A DNA stretch of 8,634 nucleotides from JAKQIM01 sp964633225 (GTDB lineage Bacteria; Chloroflexota; Anaerolineae; Anaerolineales; UBA4823): contig CAZWFQ010000113.1 of NCBI GenBank assembly GCA_964633225.1, positions 1 through 8,634 of the forward strand. Reading direction: 5' to 3'. Within the stretch, counting starts at the first letter, position 1. The number at the start of each line of letters is the position of its first letter. Position numbers and translations under genes: made by a program. Under the pieces are notes generated by a model, which searched no databases, was not told the origin of the DNA, and saw only the letters and a list, made by a program, of their open reading frames with translations. Positions 1 through 6,080 of the stretch are shown one piece after another.

Positions 1-1116
1 GGCAGAAACGCCAAAGTAAGTAAAAGAAGCCGCTTCGATGCCATAAGCCAGGTTGCCGTAATTGATCTCGTTCAAGTACAGCTCAAGGATCTCATCTTTC
101 GAATAGCGGCGTGTGATCTCAGCCGCCAGGAGCGCCTCACGCACCTTGCGCATGTAAGACTGCTCATAGCGCTCTTCAGGGCTGAGCAGCAAGATGCGGG
201 CCAACTGCTGGGTGATGGTGGATGCGCCCGAAACCGTCTCGCCGCCCTGTGCATTCTGCCAGAAGGCGCGCACAATTGCCAACCAGTCAAAGCCGGGGTG
301 AGAATAATACTCTTGATCCTCGGTGGCAATCGTCGCTGCCACCAGGAGGGGTGAAATCTTATCCAACGAGACATAGGTCCGCCGCCCAGCATTCGGATCG
401 ATCATTTCATACAGGAGGTTGTTATTCCGGTCATAGATGCGGGTGGTCTCAAAAGAAGAGGCCCGCTGGCGTAAATCGTCCACGCTGGGCAGGGTTGAGG
501 CGATACTGTAGTATTCATACAAGACAAATGATCCGCCCAACAAAGCAATAATGATCAGGGCCAATAAACCCAGCAAAGCCATGCGCAGCAAACACCCCAG
601 GCCGCCACGCCAATCAAAAGATACCTTTGCCCTTGGCGGGGCAGGCTGAACAGGAGCCGGTGGCGGTGCAACGGGCGGCGGAGCAGGGCGAACAGGACGC
701 CCTGGCGCACGGCTGCTTGCCGCAGACGGGCTTACGCGGGTGGCATACATATCGATCTGGTCTACACGGCGCGGCAGCGGCATGCCCTGCGTTCCTAAGG
801 CCGGCGGCGCGTGCGGCGGGGTGGCACCCAGCGGCGGCGGGGGCAGGGTGGCAGCCAAGGGAGGCGTGGCGCCCGGCGGGGGTGGCACGGAGGGCAGCTC
901 AACCGCCTGAAGCGACCCTGCCCCTGGCTCAGGGGCGCCAGCCAGTGGAGGCTCCACCGCTTTTGCCGCCTGTTCGCCTGGGGGCGGGCTGCCAGGTGTC
1001 AAAACAGGCTCTGGCTGGCCCTCGGGCTGTATGGGCTGCGTATCTTCGTCAGTAGCCAGCAAGCGCCGAAAGCGGTTGATCGATTGTTCGTCAGAATTGT
1101 CAGGAAGTTCAGGCAT
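1..1116 (-). CDS. Class A penicillin-binding protein, N-terminal part (glycosyltransferase family 51), truncated by window edge
   Basis: Polymerises lipid II into glycan strands at the outer face of the membrane; full-length relatives also carry a transpeptidase domain, which would lie beyond position 1. The frame is open for 372 codons from ATG 1116. Residues 1-165 are a Pro/Ala-rich, presumably cytosolic tail; about 172-200 is one hydrophobic membrane segment (LLGLLALIIIALLGG); the GT51 domain starts near 225. Seen motifs: ATEDQEYYSHPGFD with the likely catalytic Glu at 266, GASTITQQLAR at 297-307, RKVREALLA at 323-331 and DEILELYLNEINYG at 341-354. These are the standard GT51 blocks. The ATG is the first in frame after an upstream stop-free spacer, with only a weak AAGAGA ribosome site. 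It is the last visible gene of the minus-strand cluster, 39 nt after the MaoC gene. The family call is firm; whether it is a 1A or 1C subtype cannot be told. Confidence 0.93.
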   Translation of the reverse strand, partial: MPELPDNSDEQSINRFRRLLATDEDTQPIQPEGQPEPVLTPGSPPPGEQAAKAVEPPLAGAPEPGAGSLQAVELPSVPPPPGATPPLAATLPPPPLGATPPHAPPALGTQGMPLPRRVDQIDMYATRVSPSAASSRAPGRPVRPAPPPVAPPPAPVQPAPPRAKVSFDWRGGLGCLLRMALLGLLALIIIALLGGSFVLYEYYSIASTLPSVDDLRQRASSFETTRIYDRNNNLLYEMIDPNAGRRTYVSLDKISPLLVAATIATEDQEYYSHPGFDWLAIVRAFWQNAQGGETVSGASTITQQLARILLLSPEERYEQSYMRKVREALLAAEITRRYSKDEILELYLNEINYGNLAYGIEAASFTYFGVSA

Positions 1117-1155
1117 ACACTGTCTCTTTATAAAATGCTGATGAATGGCGGTACT

Positions 1156-1623
1156 TCACACTGAAGCAGGCCGGCTGTTGATCAAGACCGTCCAGGTACC
1201 CTTCATCGTAATTTCACCGCGCTGGTTCTTGACCGCTAACTCAATCACTACCGAACCGCCCCCCAGCCGGGGCAAGGGCTTGGCTTCAAGCACCAGCAAT
1301 TCCACATGAATGGTATCGCCAATAAAAATGGGGGCCGAAAATTTCCAATTATTGATCTCGCGGAACGCAATGACCGTGCCTTCCAATACACCGGTGCGCA
1401 TGGCCAGGCCAGAAGCAATCGAAAGCCCTAACAAGCCATGCGCCACGCGCTGGCCTAAGGGTGTGCCAGCGCTGAACTCGGCATCCGTATGGATCTGATT
1501 ATAGTCGCCCGATAGGCCCGCAAAGGTAACCACATCACTTTCGGTGATGGTGCGCCCAGTGGTGACAATCTTCTGCCCCACCTCAAATTCTTCAAAGTAC
1601 TGCCCGCGATTTTTAGGTAACAT
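1156..1623 (-). CDS. MaoC-like hot-dog-fold dehydratase / (R)-specific enoyl-CoA hydratase family
   Basis: Proteins of this family hydrate trans-2-enoyl-CoA or related thioesters in the cytosol. The 155-residue protein is the usual length for a single-domain member. The hydratase-2 signature is seen at residues 35-51 (AGLSGDYNQIHTDAEFS): D40 and H45 fit the catalytic Asp/His pair, with the usual Pro after Asn replaced by Gln 43. The following block GQRVAHGLLGLSIASGL (57-73) is also characteristic, as is the C-terminal beta strand region ending KGTWTVLINSR. ATG 1623 is supported by an AGGAG 10 nt upstream (1634-1638). It lies 30 nt after the PII-like gene and 39 nt before the penicillin-binding protein, so co-transcription is likely. 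No fatty acid or PHA gene is nearby, so the acyl substrate is unknown. Confidence 0.93.
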   Translation of the reverse strand: MLPKNRGQYFEEFEVGQKIVTTGRTITESDVVTFAGLSGDYNQIHTDAEFSAGTPLGQRVAHGLLGLSIASGLAMRTGVLEGTVIAFREINNWKFSAPIFIGDTIHVELLVLEAKPLPRLGGGSVVIELAVKNQRGEITMKGTWTVLINSRPASV

Positions 1624-1633
1624 CTTCTTGAAA

Positions 1634-1638
1634 CTCCT
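1634..1638 (-). promoter_or_regulatory. Ribosome binding site of the MaoC-like gene
   Basis: AGGAG on the minus strand, 10 nt before ATG 1623. It fixes the start of the MaoC-like gene inside the 30-nt spacer after the PII-like gene. Confidence 0.7.
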
Positions 1639-1653
1639 GCAATTGACACAGAT

Positions 1654-2025
1654 TTATTCGCTGCGCTGTTTGCGAAGGCCATAAGCTTGCGCCACAGGCA
1701 GCACAACCAGCAAGCCGGTATTGGGTAAAGAGAGGTCGCCGGTGACCTTTTGGGTCGCAGCCACCAGGCGCTCAACCAGGCTCCCGGGCATATCCGATGT
1801 ATCTTCAACCACCGTAAAGAGGGTACGGCTGAAGCTTTCTTCATGATCCAGCAGCGATTCAAGGCTGGGGATTAGAGGCACATCATCCCACAACCCCGAG
1901 CGCATCCGGCCCAGGCCTGTGCTGTGCAGGATGGTGACTCCGCCAACACCCACCTCTTCCCAGGCATCGAGCAGCGCTTCACACTTCTCAGCATCATGGA
2001 GCACAAACATGACCATGGATAACAT
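1654..2025 (-). CDS. PII-like signalling protein associated with a cation/proton antiporter
   Basis: A 123-residue cytosolic protein with the layout of the PII superfamily: strand 1 (LSMVMFVLHD, 2-11), helix 1 (12-25), the strand GVGGVTILHSTGLGR (26-40), which resembles the PII segment leading into the T-loop, a loop region (about 41-63), strand SRTLFTVVED (66-75), helix 2 (MPGSLVERLVAATQKVTG, 79-96) and a last strand LLVVLPVAQAYGL (105-117). The uridylylated Tyr region of classic GlnB is not recognisable, so this is not ordinary GlnB/GlnK. Its ATG at 2025 shares one base with the antiporter stop codon (TAATG) and has AGGAGG 7 nt upstream; later Met codons at residues 4 and 6 are less well spaced. 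Tight coupling suggests that it gates or senses for the antiporter in trans; the ligand is unknown. The fold call comes from pattern matching by eye. Confidence 0.75.
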   Translation of the reverse strand: MLSMVMFVLHDAEKCEALLDAWEEVGVGGVTILHSTGLGRMRSGLWDDVPLIPSLESLLDHEESFSRTLFTVVEDTSDMPGSLVERLVAATQKVTGDLSLPNTGLLVVLPVAQAYGLRKQRSE

Positions 2026-3332
2026 TAACTTACCTCCTCTTCCGATTTCAAACGACCTTCCTGTTTTTCGCTGGTGACAACTGTCGGTGCCGCCGGCATA
2101 GCTGATGCCGCCGCCGGGATAACCGTTGGTGCTTCTACTGGCTTAAACAGCCAGCGCAGCAAAGGCGGTGTGAGCAATGTACTGATCAACACAACACCAA
2201 TTATGTTAGAAAATACGGCTTCACTCATCAAGCCATTGTTCATGCCAACGGTAGCAAGGATCAATCCTACTTCACCGCGCGAGACCATGCCTGCGCCCAA
2301 TTGAGCAGCCTCCCGCCAACTAAATCCAGCCAGGCGCGCCCCAAGTCCGGCGCCAGCCAGCTTGGTCAGCACTGCCACCAAAACAAGTCCAATCAGCAGC
2401 CAGATGGCAGTGGCATCCAACGCGCGCAGATTCACGTCCAGGCCAATATTCACGAAGAACAGCGGGACAAAAAAACCATACGCCAGGGCATTTATGCCGC
2501 GTTCCAGGCGTTCCTTCTCTGGGCTGCGAGCAAACATTAAACCCGCCAGGAAAGCGCCCGTGATGGCGGCCATTCCACCCAACAGCTCTGCCGCGATGCT
2601 GTACACCAACATGATCACAATCCCCAGGGTCAAAACACCCTGGCTGATGGGCAAGCGGGCCGTCCGGCGCACCAAAAAAGGCAGTGCCCACATACCGAAG
2701 GCGGCCGACAAACCCAAAAAGGCGATCATCCGTCCAAGGATGATAAAGACCACCCCAATACCACCATCACCACTGGCAAAAGCCAAGAAAGCCGACAACA
2801 ATAAGATCACCAGAACATCGTCGAAAACCGCGGCCCCCAACAGCCCCAAACCAACCCGGCTGCGCAGTACTTTCAATTCCATCAATGTCTGGGCAGAAAT
2901 GCTGACACTGGTGGCCCCCAAAGTCAGGCCCAGGAACAATGACTCTTGATTGCCAAAACCAAATAAACGTCCAACCCCCCAGCCGAAGGCCACGGGCAGC
3001 AGCACCCCCAACGTTCCAGAAAGCGCCGACACCTTACTATTGCGCAGCAGATCGGCCAGGTGCAGCTCCAACCCAGCCACAAACATCAGCAGCAGCACCC
3101 CAAGCTCTGAAAGCTCACCCAGGGTGATCGACAATGCTTCGCCTTCCAAAAAAGGCAAATGCAAGAAATTGAGCAGGGTGGGCCCCAAGAGCAGGCCAAC
3201 CAGGATTTCGCCTAGTACGGCTGGTTGGTGGGCCAAAACGCTTAAATAAGCAGCCAGCTTAGCAACCACAAGCAAAATTGCAAGGACAAAGGCCAATTGA
3301 AGGAAAGGTGATAATTCGATGGTCATCAACAT
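2025..3332 (-). CDS. CPA2-family cation (Na+ or K+)/proton antiporter
   Basis: Integral membrane exchanger of monovalent cations against protons. The 435-residue protein is hydrophobic through about residue 397, with some 12-13 membrane segments. Family marks seen: QPAVLGEILVGLLLGP (36-51), LLLMFVAGLEL (80-90), the broken-helix block ATSVSISAQTL (140-150), AAVFDDVLVILLLS (167-180) with the ion-binding DD pair at 171-172, TKLAGAGLGARLAG (323-336) with Lys 324, and MVSRGEVGLI (349-358). A DD pair plus a downstream Lys recalls electrogenic NapA-like members rather than Kef channels. The C-terminal tail (398-435) is only 38 residues, Pro/Ala-rich then charged, with no RCK/TrkA-N domain; the coupled PII-like protein may replace it. 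ATG 3332 lies 9 nt after a TATAAT box, so the message is probably leaderless; ATG 3326 is an alternative start. Ion specificity cannot be read from sequence alone. Confidence 0.92.
   Translation of the reverse strand: MLMTIELSPFLQLAFVLAILLVVAKLAAYLSVLAHQPAVLGEILVGLLLGPTLLNFLHLPFLEGEALSITLGELSELGVLLLMFVAGLELHLADLLRNSKVSALSGTLGVLLPVAFGWGVGRLFGFGNQESLFLGLTLGATSVSISAQTLMELKVLRSRVGLGLLGAAVFDDVLVILLLSAFLAFASGDGGIGVVFIILGRMIAFLGLSAAFGMWALPFLVRRTARLPISQGVLTLGIVIMLVYSIAAELLGGMAAITGAFLAGLMFARSPEKERLERGINALAYGFFVPLFFVNIGLDVNLRALDATAIWLLIGLVLVAVLTKLAGAGLGARLAGFSWREAAQLGAGMVSRGEVGLILATVGMNNGLMSEAVFSNIIGVVLISTLLTPPLLRWLFKPVEAPTVIPAAASAMPAAPTVVTSEKQEGRLKSEEEVS
2033..2038 (-). promoter_or_regulatory. Strong Shine-Dalgarno of the PII-like gene, embedded in the antiporter C-terminus
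   Basis: AGGAGG on the minus strand, 7 nt before ATG 2025. It lies in the antiporter codons for the final Glu-Glu-Val. Together with the TAATG stop/start overlap this implies translational coupling and fixes the PII-like start. Confidence 0.8.
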
Positions 3333-3341
3333 GGTTGCGTC

Positions 3342-3350
3342 ATTATAACA
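3342..3350 (-). promoter_or_regulatory. Extended -10 promoter of the antiporter operon
   Basis: The minus strand reads TGTTATAAT, a perfect extended -10 (TGn plus TATAAT). No good -35 is seen 16-18 nt upstream (GATGTA at 17), which extended -10 promoters tolerate. Transcription should start near 3335, about 3 nt before ATG 3332, and no Shine-Dalgarno is present, so a leaderless mRNA is expected. Confidence 0.65.
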
Positions 3351-3449
3351 TGCTCACTTAGTGGTACATCTCATCCGGCAATCGCCCTAATCAGTCCGTA
3401 AAGCGATAAATATGAGCCCTCGATGCAACCGCAGAACAGCTACCCGTAG

Positions 3450-3455
3450 TAAAAT
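3450..3455 (+). promoter_or_regulatory. -10 box of the glycoside hydrolase gene, predicted leaderless
   Basis: TAAAAT ends 6 nt before ATG 3462, so the predicted first transcribed base is at or next to the A of ATG. There is no Shine-Dalgarno between them and no convincing -35. This is the divergent partner of the antiporter promoter, within a 129-bp intergenic region. Confidence 0.45.
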
Positions 3456-3461
3456 AAGCGC

Positions 3462-5909
3462 ATGCGTGAATGGGACCTCAAAGCCAACGATCCACTATCT
3501 ATGGTGCTGGCCGCCGATGCCCGCTTTGGCCCAACCGATTACTGCAATGACCAGATCTGGGAGTTGAACCTGGGCGGCGGCGAGCCTCCTGCCCTGGCAA
3601 TCCAGACCACCTTTGGCTTGCGCGCCCGCAACCTGCGCATCTTTCCACGCTTCAGCGAAGCCGACACGACGCTCAGCGACCCAGATAGTTTTGCGCGGCC
3701 AGTCTCTATTCACCGCCTGTACCCAAACTACGCCCTGCTCTCATGTGCTCCCTTCTCAGGTATTGACGTTGAGAATGAATTTTGGGTTCCCAACCTGCCA
3801 GCCATTGCCGGGCGGATGCGCCTGACCAATCGCAGCAGCACCCAGCGCAGCATTGGCCTGGACTATACGGCCTTGCTCATGCCAGCATCAAATTCCGGTC
3901 AGCGCATGTCACCCTCCGAGATCAACGCCACCCCGGTGCTGACCGGAAAAACCGGGAACCTGGCCCCTGTGTTTTATGTCAGCGAGGGAGCGCAGCCCAG
4001 CAGCGGGCCTTACACCGCATTGAGCGTATTGCTGGTGCTGGAACCCGGCGAAAGCCGCCAGGTAACCTGGGCCCTCTCAGCAGGCGAAAATTCTGAGCAG
4101 CAAAACGGACTATCATTCGAGCATGTCCGCTCGCTGACTATGCGAAACTGGGACGCCCTGCGCGCCCGCATCGAACTGACCAACGCCTCCATGCTCGAAA
4201 TCCACACTGGCGACCCAGATTGGGACGCTGCCTTCTTTCTCGCCCAAAAGGTGGCTTTGGGGCTGTTCCTGCACCCTTTGCGCGGCCTGGATCGCCCATC
4301 TTTTGTCTCCAACCGTCTGCCCGACCAGGGCTACTCGATGCGCGGCGATGGCAGCGACTACAACCACTTGTGGAATGGCCAAACACCTCTGGAAGCTCAC
4401 TACCTGGCAAGCCTGATTTTGCCATCTGCCCCACAACTGGCCCAAGGGATATTGGTCAATTTCTTAGAGCAGCAAGCCGAGGATGGCACCATTGACTGGA
4501 AACCTGGCCTGGGCGGGCAGCGCGGCCAATTGAACGCGCCTCCTCTGCTGGCCGGCCTGGCCTGGCAGATCTACCTGGCAACTGCTGACCGCGCCTTTTT
4601 GGAACAAACCTTTGCCGGGCTGCTCCATTTCTTACAATCCTGGTTCCGCCCTGAATTTGACCGGGATGGTGATGGCATTCCAGAATGGAGCCACGCCATG
4701 CAAACCGGCTTTGACGACCATCCCCTCTTTGCCCACTGGCATGAATGGTCACAAGGGCTGGATATCACCACGGTTGAGTCACCGGATCTGTGCGCTTACT
4801 TGTACCAGGAATGCCAATCGCTGATCAACATTGCCCGCCTGCTCGATCAGGAGCAACACGTGGCCGATTTGCAATCCACGGCTGCAGCGCTGCAGAGAGC
4901 CGTGGATGCAGCATGGAATGAAAAGATTGCTTGTTACCAGTATTGGGACCGCGATTCACACACCAGCACCGACCTGCAAGAACTGGGAACGCGCCAGGGC
5001 CCGGGCGAGATCCGGGTTGCACAAGAATTCAGCCAGCCAATGCGCCTGCTGCTCAAGATCCACTTCGGCGGCGAGGGACAGCGATCCGTACAGGTCTTTG
5101 TACACGGCAGCGGGTCATCGGGGGGGCATCGGATTGAACGCCTGGCCTCCGAAAGGATGCGCCGGTGGCCTGGCGCGGGCGACACCAGCGTTGGCTGCTT
5201 GACCAGCGACCGCACATATACCAGCCTTGAGCATATCGGGGTGGAGGGCATCCAGCCTGAAGATCAGGTCTTCTTATATACAGCCGGGCACTCCATCCCC
5301 GACCATACCGTGCTGCTGCCGCTCTGGGCTGGTATCCCGGATCCTGAGCGCGCCAGGGCCCTGATCAAACAGACCATCACCAGTTCAAAACACTTTTGGG
5401 GGGCCTATGGGCTGCGCTCTTGCTTTGCCCCGGCCTCTAGCAATAAAAAGGAGGCCGCGCCTGCCGCACCAGACTGTCCAGGTATTTATTTGCCCTGGAA
5501 TGCCCTGGTGGGCGCAGGGATGGTGCGCTATGGGCAGCGCGCCAAAGCGGCCGAGCTCATCACGCGTTTAATGAAGGCAATCACCCAGACCCTTAAACGC
5601 GACCATGCTTTCCGGCGCTATTATGACGAAAAGACTGGCTACGGCCAGGGGGAGGCCAACGCCCTGGCAGGGCTGGCGCCGGTGGGGTTTTTCCTGGAGG
5701 TGTTGGGGGTGCGGATCCTCTCACCGCACAGCGTTGCCATCAACGGCACCAATCCATTCCCCTGGCCTGTGACCGTCAAATACCGCGGGCTGACCGTTCT
5801 GCGCCAGAAGAAGAAGACCATGGTCATTTTCCCTGATGGGCAGAACGTCACGGTTAAAAATGACCCCAGCAGCAATACCACCCGCTGGCAAACCATTCAC
5901 CTCGAATGA
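3462..5909 (+). CDS. Six-hairpin glycoside hydrolase, GH63 / mannosylglycerate-hydrolase-like
   Basis: Predicted cytosolic (no signal peptide) glycosidase of 815 residues. An N-terminal beta-rich domain (about 1-240) precedes an (alpha/alpha)6-type catalytic domain from about 250. Marks seen: DGSDYNHLWNGQTPLEA (296-312), DRDGDGIPEW (400-409, also a possible Ca2+ loop), TGFDDHP (415-421) with D418/D419 as candidate catalytic acid, LPLWAGIPDPERARAL (619-634), and FRRYYDEKTGYG (717-728). The last resembles the GH63-type FxEYYDPxTG block, but Arg occupies the usual Glu position; E723 or E731 may substitute. A beta-rich segment of about 108 residues (505-612) interrupts the helical barrel. The C-terminus (about 752-815) is a small beta domain with WPVTVKYRGLTV. 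The substrate could be an alpha-glucoside, an alpha-mannoside or mannosyl/glucosylglycerate; sequence does not decide. It is monocistronic, divergent from the antiporter. The superfamily is sure, the family less so. Confidence 0.85.
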   Translation: MREWDLKANDPLSMVLAADARFGPTDYCNDQIWELNLGGGEPPALAIQTTFGLRARNLRIFPRFSEADTTLSDPDSFARPVSIHRLYPNYALLSCAPFSGIDVENEFWVPNLPAIAGRMRLTNRSSTQRSIGLDYTALLMPASNSGQRMSPSEINATPVLTGKTGNLAPVFYVSEGAQPSSGPYTALSVLLVLEPGESRQVTWALSAGENSEQQNGLSFEHVRSLTMRNWDALRARIELTNASMLEIHTGDPDWDAAFFLAQKVALGLFLHPLRGLDRPSFVSNRLPDQGYSMRGDGSDYNHLWNGQTPLEAHYLASLILPSAPQLAQGILVNFLEQQAEDGTIDWKPGLGGQRGQLNAPPLLAGLAWQIYLATADRAFLEQTFAGLLHFLQSWFRPEFDRDGDGIPEWSHAMQTGFDDHPLFAHWHEWSQGLDITTVESPDLCAYLYQECQSLINIARLLDQEQHVADLQSTAAALQRAVDAAWNEKIACYQYWDRDSHTSTDLQELGTRQGPGEIRVAQEFSQPMRLLLKIHFGGEGQRSVQVFVHGSGSSGGHRIERLASERMRRWPGAGDTSVGCLTSDRTYTSLEHIGVEGIQPEDQVFLYTAGHSIPDHTVLLPLWAGIPDPERARALIKQTITSSKHFWGAYGLRSCFAPASSNKKEAAPAAPDCPGIYLPWNALVGAGMVRYGQRAKAAELITRLMKAITQTLKRDHAFRRYYDEKTGYGQGEANALAGLAPVGFFLEVLGVRILSPHSVAINGTNPFPWPVTVKYRGLTVLRQKKKTMVIFPDGQNVTVKNDPSSNTTRWQTIHLE

Positions 5910-5960
5910 CAATCCCCATGAAAGCGCCAGGACTGGTCCCATTTCAAATTGGGGATTGTC
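5908..5960 (+). terminator. Strong inverted repeat at the end of the glycoside hydrolase gene; putative terminator or 3' stabilising hairpin
   Basis: GACAATCCCCA (5908-5918) and TGGGGATTGTC (5950-5960) form a perfect 11-bp stem. It is extended inward, past a 3-nt bulge, by TGAAA (5919-5923) with TTTCA (5942-5946). The stem includes two bases of the TGA stop codon (5907-5909). No T-run follows (CGCGATCAAC), so it is not a canonical intrinsic terminator; a factor-dependent end or RNA-stabilising hairpin is equally possible. Confidence 0.45.
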
Positions 5961-5991
5961 CGCGATCAACCTCAAACAATGGCTTTTCGCG

Positions 5992-6000
5992 TGGTATGAT
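5992..6000 (+). promoter_or_regulatory. Putative extended -10 promoter of the PstA-like pair
   Basis: TGGTATGAT fits TGn plus a -10 box with one mismatch to TATAAT. No clear -35 is seen 17 nt upstream (TCAAAC). The start would be near 6007, leaving a 5' leader of about 75 nt that contains a short hairpin just before the start codon. Confidence 0.5.
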
Positions 6001-6056
6001 TTACATTACTGACTAATTGATGCGTTCGATATCACAGGGCGCACCACGCACAGCTT

Positions 6057-6074
6057 TCGCAGAGTTGCCTGCGA
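6057..6074 (+). promoter_or_regulatory. Small 5'-leader hairpin before the first PstA-like gene
   Basis: TCGCAG (6057-6062) and CTGCGA (6069-6074) pair perfectly around a 6-nt loop. The stem ends 9 nt before ATG 6084 and overlaps the start of the only purine-rich stretch there (GAGATGGAG), so it could limit ribosome access. This is seen from base pairing only; the effect is inferred. Confidence 0.35.
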
Positions 6075-6080
6075 GATGGA

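Noticed and set aside
1117..1155. TTTATAAAG upstream of the penicillin-binding protein as a separate promoter
   Set aside because: A TATA-like hexamer is present but without TGn or a -35. With a 39-nt gap, co-transcription with the MaoC gene is the simpler reading.
627..1164. Two overlapping plus-strand open frames (142 and 117 residues) opposite the penicillin-binding protein tail
   Set aside because: They arise from GC-rich, Pro-coding sequence on the other strand. The translations are Ala/Arg/Gly low complexity, and the minus-strand frame continues into definite GT51 motifs.
1455..1862. 135-residue minus-strand frame spanning the PII-like/MaoC junction
   Set aside because: It is out of frame with both genes, each of which has its own start, ribosome site and family motifs.
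2362..2949. 195-residue open frame on the plus strand opposite the antiporter
   Set aside because: It is an antisense shadow of a clearly homologous membrane protein gene. Its translation is Lys/Thr/Ser/Pro-rich without a recognisable domain, and it has no ribosome site.
4010..5251. Several antisense and alternative frames inside the glycoside hydrolase gene
   Set aside because: All are Arg/Ser/Pro/Gly-rich shadows of a single uninterrupted 815-residue frame with recognisable motifs throughout.
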